64,000 bases of DNA from assembly GCA_046349355.1 (NCBI GenBank), contig JAXMCM010000014.1:186001-250000 (forward strand), given 5' to 3'. Below the pieces are notes generated by a model, which was given only the letters and a program-made list of their open reading frames with translations, ran no database searches and was not told the origin of the DNA. The translations under genes and the position numbers were made by a program. The DNA is from CALKJU01 sp046349355 (GTDB lineage Bacteria > Pseudomonadota > Alphaproteobacteria > Geminicoccales > Geminicoccaceae). Of this stretch, positions 56,139 through 64,000 are shown one piece after another (position 1 is the first letter of the stretch; each line of letters opens with the position of its first letter).

Positions 56139-57775
56139 ACAATCCGCCTCCCGCCGACGCCACAGGGCCGCGGACGGGCCTCGTCATCGGCGGCCTTGTG
56201 CTGCTGGCCCTCGCCGTCCGGATCGCCGGGCTGCCGCTCGCCGCGCACGATTCGATCGACCACGCCCTGCGGGTCTGGATCGCCTGGCGCTGGTCCGAGC
56301 AACCCTTCCTGCTGACACAGGGCGTCTGGCCGCCGCTCCACATGATGCTGATGGGCCTGCTGCTCCGGCTCGGCGCGGACCCGGCTACCGTGCCGACCTG
56401 GCTGCATGTCGGTCTGGGCTCCCTGCTGCCGCCGGCCGTCTACCTCCTCGCCCGGCAGGTGTTCTCCTCGAGCCGGGGCGCCATTGCCGCCGGGGTCGCC
56501 TGTGCGCTCTATCCGGTGGCGATCCTCAACAGCCTGAGCGTGCGGTCGGAGACGCCGTTCGCCCTGCTCCTGGTCCTGTCACTGCTCGCCGTCGCCAAGG
56601 CGCGCGGTACCGGCAGTCTCGGCTGGGCCCTTGCCGGCGGGCTGGCGCTCACCGTGGCGGCCGGCTTCCGCTACGAGGCCTGGATGCTGCTGCCGCTGGT
56701 TGCGGTCCTGCTCTGGCCGCATCGCCGCGCGATCGCCGCCTTCGTCGGCGCCGGCCTCGTGGTTCCGGCGATCTCGATGGTGAGCAATGCCGTCGTCCTC
56801 GGCGAGCCGCTGCTGGGCTTCACCTGGGCCGCCGAGCATGAGCTCGAGAAGATGGGCAAGGCTGACCTGCCGCTCGCCGCCAAGCTCGGCCAGCTGGTCG
56901 ACTTCACCGCGCGGCTGGCCGGCGGCCTGACCCCGCTGCTGGTGCTGGGCATCGCCGCCGGCGTCCTCCTGCTCCTCGCGCGCCGCGACCGCCGCCTCCT
57001 CTGGCTGGTTCCGCCCCTCGGCCTCTATCTGCTGCTTTCCGCCGGAGCCCTGCGCGGCGCGCTCGTGCCCAAGGTCAACTACACCGAGACACTGGGCGTC
57101 CTGCTGCTGCCCTTCCTCGCCGCGTTTCTCGGCGATCCCGCCCTCGACCGGCGGCTCCGGCTCCGCGTTGCCCTGCAGGCCGCACTGTTCGCTTCGATGA
57201 CGGCACTCCTGGTCGTCGGCACCCTTCGCGACGTTCCCGGCATGCGCGAGCGATCGCGGCTGGTGGCGACCATTCCGGCGATCAGTCCCGTGCCGATCCT
57301 GGCGGAGCGCGCGGCACTCGACCACCTGGCAGGGCTCATCGCCGCCGAACCCGCCGGCTCGGGCCTGATCCTCGACTTCTTCGGCTTCGCCGACAGCGGC
57401 TATCTGGCGCTCAACACCCGCCTCCACCGCGATGCGATCTATGCGGCGCCAGGCGCACCCAATGCCCGACTGCAGCCGCGGACGGCCGGCGGGCGCCTCG
57501 ACCATCGGGACTTCCCGCTGTCCGGCAACTGGCCCGCCCGCCTCGATGACTTCGTTGCCCGGTATCCCCGGGGGCTCCTGCTGGTGCTGGAAGGATCGCG
57601 CTTCCAGGCCTGGCTGGAGACGCCCGATGCGGGGCTGCCGCCACTGCAGATGGAGATGGTCGAAGGCGTACCCTGGCCGTTGCCGGGCGATCCCAAGCTC
57701 CTTGCCCCCGGCGCCAGCCCTGGAAGCCCGTCCCGGCTCTTGCTCCTGCGCTACAGCGCGCCGCCCGAACGCTGA
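56111..57775 (+). CDS. GT39 (ArnT/PMT-like) membrane glycosyltransferase 2
   Basis: A 554-residue paralogue of the preceding gene with the same layout: AAHDSIDHALRVW in the first loop, ALYPVAILNSLSVRSETPF, and KVNYTETLG. Start uncertain: GTG 56111 (used, inside the previous gene) or TTG 56135, which overlaps the previous stop as TTGA. Its similarity to the copy at 57896 is high in the helices and lower in the C-terminal domain. Confidence 0.83.
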   Translation: MARPDPRLLNNPPPADATGPRTGLVIGGLVLLALAVRIAGLPLAAHDSIDHALRVWIAWRWSEQPFLLTQGVWPPLHMMLMGLLLRLGADPATVPTWLHVGLGSLLPPAVYLLARQVFSSSRGAIAAGVACALYPVAILNSLSVRSETPFALLLVLSLLAVAKARGTGSLGWALAGGLALTVAAGFRYEAWMLLPLVAVLLWPHRRAIAAFVGAGLVVPAISMVSNAVVLGEPLLGFTWAAEHELEKMGKADLPLAAKLGQLVDFTARLAGGLTPLLVLGIAAGVLLLLARRDRRLLWLVPPLGLYLLLSAGALRGALVPKVNYTETLGVLLLPFLAAFLGDPALDRRLRLRVALQAALFASMTALLVVGTLRDVPGMRERSRLVATIPAISPVPILAERAALDHLAGLIAAEPAGSGLILDFFGFADSGYLALNTRLHRDAIYAAPGAPNARLQPRTAGGRLDHRDFPLSGNWPARLDDFVARYPRGLLLVLEGSRFQAWLETPDAGLPPLQMEMVEGVPWPLPGDPKLLAPGASPGSPSRLLLLRYSAPPER

Positions 57776-57895
57776 GCGGGGCATCGCGGCGTCTGGCAGG
57801 AGACGGCACGCTGCCGTATGTCGCCCGTGGCCTCTCAGTCGGGCGAACGCAGGCTCCCTGCGCCGCAGCCGCCCAAAGGAAGACCAAGCTCGAGC

Positions 57896-59643
57896 ATGAT
57901 GCGCAGTCTGACCAACGGCATTCCCGCAGGCTTCGGCGCGGCCCGTCCGCAGCAGCGCGAGGCCGGACGGTCGATCCTGCTGGATCTGGCCGTGCTCGTC
58001 ATCCTCGCCCTCGCCGTCCGGCTCGCCGGGCTGCCCTTCGCCGGCCACGATTCCCTCGACCACGCCCTGCGCACCTGGATGTCCCTGCGCTGGGCCGAGG
58101 ATCCCTTCCCGCTGACCTGGGGCGTCTGGGGGCCGCTGCACTTCTACCTGATCGGCAGCTTCCTCGCCGTCACCGGCGACGTGATCCACACCCCGACGCT
58201 GCTGCACGTGGTCCTCGGCGCCGCCGTACCGGTAGTCATCTACCTATTCGCGCTGCGCGAGTTCGGCTCGCGTGGCGGCGCCCTCGCCGCCGGCGTTGCC
58301 TTTGCCCTCTATCCCATCGCCATCCTCAACAGCCTGAGCGTCCGCTCGGAGACGCCGTTCGCCCTGTTGCTGGCGCTGTCGATGCTGGCCCTGTCGCGCG
58401 GCCGGCGCGACGGCTCCCTGCTCTGGCCGGCGCTGGCCGGCGTCGCGCTCACCCTGGCGTCGGGCCTTCGCTACGAAGGCTGGATGCTGACGCCCTTCCT
58501 CGCCCTGACGCTGTGGCCCAACCGCAAGGCCATGGCGGTCTTCGTCGGCGTCGCCGTCATCTGGCCGGCAATCTCGATGGCCAGCAACTTCGCCGTCTTC
58601 GGCAACCCGATCTGGGGCATCCACCAGGCTTCCGAGCTCGAGCTCTACGGCATGGGCAAGGCTGGCTATTCGCTGGCCGAGCAGTTGCGGCAGATCGTCG
58701 TCTTCTTGAGCCGGGCGGTCGGCGGGTTCACCCCTGTCCTCGCCCTCTTCGTGTTCGGCGGCATCCTCGTTGCCGCCGTGAGCCGGCGCCGCACCCTGGT
58801 CTGGCTGATCCCGGCGGCGGGCCTCGCCATCCTGCTGTTCGCCGCCGCGGTCAGGGGCACGCTCGTGCCGAAGACGAACTACACGGAGACCTTCGGCGTC
58901 CTGCTGATCCCCTTCGTCGCGGCGCCGATTGCCAGCAATGCGTTCCAGCGCCTGCGGCAGTGGCAGACCTTCCTGCTCTACGGTCTCCTGTTCGGCTCGA
59001 TGGCGGCCCTCTTGGTCGTCGGAACGCTGCGCGACCTGCCGGGCATGCGCGAGCGCAGCCGGCTCATCGCCGCCATCCCGGCGATCAGCCCGGTACCGGT
59101 CCTCCCCGGCCAGGCGACGCTCGACAAGCTGGCACCGCTCATCAATGCCGCCGCCGGCCGCCCGGACCAGGGCTTCATCCTCGACTTCCTGGGCTTCTTC
59201 CAGACCGGCTACCTCGGCCTGCACAGCCTCGTGCACCCCGATCGCGTGCTGATGGCGCCGCTGGCGCCGAACAGCACCATCGAGGGCGGCGTGCCGGAGC
59301 TGAGCAAGCCGCTGCGCTACCGCAACTCGCCGCTCTACGGCCCGATGCCGGGCCTGATCGAGGAATTCCTGCCCTGCTACCCGACCGGCGTGGTCGTCCT
59401 GCAGCCGGGCTCGCGCTTCGCCGCGACCCTGCAGTACGAGCCGGGCGGCAAGCTGCATCGCGGCGACATGACGCTGAGCCTCGAGGAGCTGACCCGCGTT
59501 CCTTGGCCCTGCCGCCCGAGCCCGTCCGTCTCGCCCCGGGCGTCACGCCGGGGGCCATGGGTGAGCTGGTGGTCTACCGCTACAGCCTCGACGACGCCGC
59601 TCGCTACCCGGTGCCGGCGACCTGCCCGGCGCGGCCACGGTGA
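57896..59643 (+). CDS. GT39 (ArnT/PMT-like) membrane glycosyltransferase 3 (one frameshift)
   Basis: Restoring one C near 59507 (GGCCCCTG read as GGCCCTG) gives about 582 residues ending at 59643. Landmarks match the other two: AGHDSLDHALRTW, ALYPIAILNSLSVRSETPF, KTNYTETFG. ATG 57896 or 57899. The stop overlaps the GTG of the GT2 gene, so the pair is coupled. The lesion lies only 45 codons from the end and in a GGCC context, so the gene is probably intact. Confidence 0.82.
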
Positions 59644-60634
59644 GCAACGGCCACGCCGCCGACGGGACGTCGCCGGGCCGCACCGCCCTGCTGTCGCTGG
59701 TCGTCCCGTTCTTCAACGAGGAGACCGTCCTCGAGGAGTTCCATCGCCGGGTCAGCGCGGTCCTCGCCGGGCTCGGCATGGAGGCCGAGCTGGTCTTCGT
59801 GGACGACGGCAGCCGCGATTCCTCCGTAGCGGTGCTGGAGCGGCTGAAGCAGACCGACCCGCGCATCGGCATCCTCCAGCTGAGCCGCAACTTCGGCAAG
59901 GAGGTCGCCCTCACCGCCGGGCTCGACCACGCCAGGGGCGACGCCGTGATCGTCATCGACGCCGACCTGCAGGATCCGCCGGAGCTGATCCCCGACCTCG
60001 TCGCCAAGTGGCGCGAGGGCTACGATGTCGTCTACGCCCAGCGCATCGTCCGCCGCGGCGAGACCTGGCTGAAGAAGGCGACCGCGCGCGGCTTCTACCG
60101 GCTGATGACCTTCTTCGGCGACGTCGCCCTGCCGGAGAACGTCGGCGACTTCCGGCTGCTCAGCCGGCGTGCCACCAACGCCGTCTGCTCGCTGCGCGAG
60201 CGCCACCGTTTCATGAAGGGCGTGTTCACCTGGATCGGCTACCGGCAGGTGGCCGTGCCGTTCGACCGCGATCCGCGGCACAGCGGCGTCACCAAGTGGA
60301 ACTACGGCCGGCTGATCAAGCTGGCGATCGAGGGGCTGACCTCGTTCACCATCGCGCCCTTGCGCTTCGCCACCTACATCGGCCTGATCGCGGCCATCCT
60401 CGCCTTCCTCTATGGCGTCGAGATCGTCCTCTACACCCTGCTGTTCGGCCGCGACCTGCCCGGTTACCCGTCGCTGATCGTCGTCGTGCTGATGCTCGGC
60501 GGCCTGCAGCTGTTCGCCATCGGGCTCATCGGCGAGTATATCGGGCGGATCTTCAACGAGACGAAGAACCGGCCCTTGTACCTGATCGACCGCTACGCCC
60601 AGCCCGGAACCGGCGGCGACGACCGGCCCGCGGC

Positions 60635-60638
<4 letters not shown>
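59640..60638 (+). CDS. GT2 polyprenyl-phosphate glycosyltransferase (ArnC/DPM1-like)
   Basis: A 332-residue GT2 enzyme. The start LSLVVPFFNEETVLEEF, the VFVDDGSRDSS and IDADLQDPPE (DxD-like) motifs give the GT-A fold; two C-terminal helices (about 235-258 and 270-300) anchor it. It transfers a sugar from a nucleotide to a polyprenyl phosphate, making the donor for GT39 enzymes such as the three upstream genes. GTG 59640 overlaps the GT39 stop. Confidence 0.9.
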
Positions 60639-61988
<1,350 letters not shown>

Positions 61989-61995
<7 letters not shown>

Positions 61996-62016
61996 TCGCT
62001 GCAGATGGGCTAGAAC
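61989..62016 (+). promoter_or_regulatory. Candidate promoter of minCDE
   Basis: TTGTTA (61989-61994, overlapping the trmFO stop) and TAGAAC (62011-62016) with a 16-base spacer each match the sigma-70 boxes at four of six positions, 56 bases before minC. Confidence 0.38.
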
Positions 62017-62071
62017 CGTCGCGGTCCCGCCTCGGCGACCCTCGACGCACGCCGGTGCCCCGGGAGACAAC

Positions 62072-62841
62072 ATGACGGACGCGGCCGCAGCACGGGCGCC
62101 CGCCGGGGCCCGCAGCTTTCCCTTTCAGATCCGTGGCTCGCTGCAGACGCTGCTGTCGCTGCGCCTGATGCGCCTCGACGATCCCGACTTCTTCCGGCTG
62201 CTGCTCGACAAGATCGCCCACAGTCCGGACTTCTTCCGCTCGGCCCCAATCGTCATCGACGTCGGCCCGGTCGCCGACCAGGCGCCGCTCGACCTCGCCA
62301 CCTTCGCCGCCGAGCTGCGCGACAACCGCCTGGTCCCGGTCGGCATCCAGAACGGCACGGCCGCGTGGAACGAGGCGGCGGCCGAGGCGGGGCTCGCGGT
62401 CATGGGCGCCGGCGGCAGCGCGCCCACCGGCGGCACCGCCCAGCGCCCGCCGCAGCAGCCGCCGCCCCGCGACCGCCGCGCCCCAGGCGCGCAGGCCCAG
62501 GCGCAGCGCCGCACCACCGGGCTGGTCGTCACCGAGCCGGTGCGCAGCGGCCAGCAGGTGTTCTGCCCGGACGGCGACATCGTCGTGCTGGCCCCGGTGG
62601 GCCATGGTGCGGAGGTCGCCGCCGCCGGCCACGTCCACATCTACGGCCCTTGCGCGGCCGCGCCTTCGCCGGAGTGGACGGCGACCATCGTGCCATGATC
62701 TTCTGCGAGCAGCTCAACGCCGAGCTGCTGTCCATCGCGGGCGTCTACCTGGTCGCCGACGAGCTCGACCGGGAGACCCTGGGGCGGCGCGCACGGGTCA
62801 GCAGCTCAGGCGACCGGCTGGTCGTCACCACCGTCTCCTGA
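62072..62841 (+). CDS. minC: Septum site-determining protein MinC (one frameshift)
   Basis: Restoring one C near 62647 (GGCCCCTT read as GGCCCTT) gives 256 residues. The N-terminal domain (QIRGSLQTLLSLRL) that blocks FtsZ is followed by a Pro/Gln/Ala linker (about residues 118-152) and the C-terminal beta-helix (VFCPDGDIVVLAPVGHGAEVAAAGHVHIYG) that binds MinD. GGGAG precedes the ATG. It inhibits Z-ring formation at the poles. Confidence 0.92.
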
Positions 62842-62876
62842 TCGTTCCGGCGGTCGGCGCGGCGTCATTCGAGCCC

Positions 62877-62882
62877 GGGAGG
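62877..62882 (+). promoter_or_regulatory. Ribosome site that fixes the minD TTG start
   Basis: GGGAGG lies six bases before TTG 62889, where the conserved MinD start (SKVIVVTSGKGGVGKTT) begins. No ATG or GTG fits this position. Confidence 0.7.
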
Positions 62883-62888
62883 TTCTCG

Positions 62889-63704
62889 TTGTCCAAGGTC
62901 ATCGTCGTCACGTCGGGCAAGGGCGGGGTCGGCAAGACCACGAGCGCCGCCGCGCTCGGCACCGGGCTGGCGCTGCGCGGCAAGAAGACGGTCATCGTCG
63001 ACTTCGACATCGGCCTGCGCAACCTCGACCTGATCATGGGCGTCGAGCGCCGCGTCGTGTTCGACTTCGTCAACGTGATCAACGACGGCGTCCGGCTCAA
63101 CCAGGCGCTCATCAAGGACAAGCGGGTCGAGAACCTGCAGATCCTCCCGGCCTCGCAGACCAAGGACAAGGACGCGCTCACCACCGAGGGCGTCGCCAAG
63201 GTCATCGAGGAGCTGCGCAAGGAGTTCGACTACGTCATCTGCGACAGCCCGGCCGGCATCGAGCGCGGCGCCACCATGGCGCTCTACTTCGCCGACGAGG
63301 CCGTCGTCGTCACCAACCCGGAAGTCTCCTCGGTCCGCGACAGCGACCGGATCATCGGCATCATCAGCAGCAAGTCCAAGCGCGCCGAGAGTGGCGGCGA
63401 GCCGGTCAAGCAGCACCTCCTGCTCACCCGCTACGACCCCGACCGGGTGGTCAAGGGCGAGATGATGAAGGTCGAGGACGTGCTGGAGATCCTGGCGATC
63501 CCGCTGCTCGGCGTGATCCCGCAGGACGACGCCGTCCTCCACTCGAGCAACGTCGGCATGCCGGTGACGCTGGACAACAAGTCCAGGGCCGCCCAGGCCT
63601 ACCTCGACGCCGTCGACCGGCTGCTCGGCGAGACCCGCGAGATGCGCTTCACGACCCCGCCCAAGCGCGGCCTGTTCTATTGGCTGGGCCGGAGGAGCGC
63701 GTGA
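62889..63704 (+). CDS. minD: Septum site-determining ATPase MinD
   Basis: A 271-residue ParA-like ATPase: deviant Walker A GKGGVGKTTS at about residues 11-20, VDFDIGLRNLDLIMG, and CDSPAGIE. The C-terminal amphipathic stretch (PPKRGLFYWLGRR) is the membrane-targeting helix. It recruits MinC to the membrane and is stimulated by MinE. The start is TTG with a strong ribosome site. Confidence 0.95.
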   Translation: MSKVIVVTSGKGGVGKTTSAAALGTGLALRGKKTVIVDFDIGLRNLDLIMGVERRVVFDFVNVINDGVRLNQALIKDKRVENLQILPASQTKDKDALTTEGVAKVIEELRKEFDYVICDSPAGIERGATMALYFADEAVVVTNPEVSSVRDSDRIIGIISSKSKRAESGGEPVKQHLLLTRYDPDRVVKGEMMKVEDVLEILAIPLLGVIPQDDAVLHSSNVGMPVTLDNKSRAAQAYLDAVDRLLGETREMRFTTPPKRGLFYWLGRRSA

Positions 63705-63976
63705 GGTTCCTCGATTTCTTCCGGCTCAACCGGCCGAAGGTCAGCACCGCCGACACCGCCAAGCAGCGGCTCTCGCTGATCATCGCCCACGAGCGCCACA
63801 CCGGCGGTCCGGACTTCCTGCCGCTCCTGCAGAAGGAGCTGATCGAGGTCATCCGCAAATATGTCGAGATCGACCCGAGCAAGGTGAAGTTCGGGATGGA
63901 GAAGGGCGACGGCATGTCGGTGCTCGAGGTCAACATCGAGCTCCCGACCGGCTCCGGCGGGCGCATCGCCGTCTGA
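63701..63976 (+). CDS. minE: Cell division topological specificity factor MinE
   Basis: A 91-residue MinE. The N-terminal membrane helix (RFLDFFRLNR), the contact helix (TAKQRLSLIIAHER) that stimulates MinD, and the C-terminal dimer domain (IRKYVEIDPSKVKFGM) are all present. GTG 63701 overlaps the minD stop and has GGAGG upstream. The last 24 bases of the window follow it. Confidence 0.95.
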   Translation: MRFLDFFRLNRPKVSTADTAKQRLSLIIAHERHTGGPDFLPLLQKELIEVIRKYVEIDPSKVKFGMEKGDGMSVLEVNIELPTGSGGRIAV

Positions 63977-64000
63977 ACGGCGCCCCTACGCGGGAGGCGA

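Overview
The window is very GC-rich (about 70% by eye), densely coded, and typical of an alphaproteobacterium. That reading rests on the minCDE order, an adjacent sixA/ppk/ppx group, trmFO, a cox-type molybdenum hydroxylase cluster with coxDEF maturation genes, a Uup-type ABC-F protein, and pervasive 4-base start/stop overlaps. A Rhodospirillales- or Geminicoccales-like lineage is an inference only. I see no tRNA, rRNA, CRISPR array, insertion sequence or phage gene. No stretch longer than 300 bases lacks a gene.

Layout. (1) 1-1427, minus strand: the start of a biotin carboxylase and a pxpA-type 5-oxoprolinase subunit. (2) 1689-7108, plus: a CUT2-type ABC importer with a TorT-like binding protein, followed by a short-chain dehydrogenase. 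(3) 7113-14986, minus: a five-gene operon with two hydantoinase/oxoprolinase HyuB-HyuA pairs around a small cupin; then a Dabb protein and a GMC oxidoreductase. (4) 17110-19795, minus: a four-gene operon with an anchored protein, a sulfotransferase, a small membrane protein carrying a YFGPGAG motif, and a membrane protein resembling the EMC3/TMCO1 (DUF106) branch of the Oxa1 superfamily. It is the most unusual unit in the window. (5) 20057-35287, plus: coxG, coxS, coxL, coxM, coxD, coxE, a split XdhC/CoxF, an SLC13 permease, a MoeA-MocA fusion, a cysteine desulfurase, a DUF3616 protein and SufU. Together these look like a form II CO-dehydrogenase-like enzyme with much of its cofactor maturation machinery. 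(6) 35303-42674: an RTX repeat protein, msrB with a SelA-like PLP enzyme, two tandem sulfotransferases, DUF1349, a dihydrouridine synthase and a lone Flp pilin. (7) 42687-54278: AMP nucleosidase, Uup, a formate/nitrite channel, a CorA-type Mg transporter, a thioesterase, a PDZ pseudoprotease, sixA, ppk, ppx and a cupin. (8) 54396-60638: three tandem GT39 membrane glycosyltransferases and one GT2. (9) 60635-63976: trmFO and minCDE.

Ten genes carry 16 single-base frameshifts. Thirteen of the 16 fall in GGCC (reconstructed or observed) and the others in short homopolymers. Conserved housekeeping genes (trmFO, minC, amn) are hit, and every reconstructed length is a multiple of three. I therefore treat the frameshifts as probable sequencing or assembly errors and annotate the affected genes as intact genes with frameshifts. 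Exact bases near those points should not be trusted.
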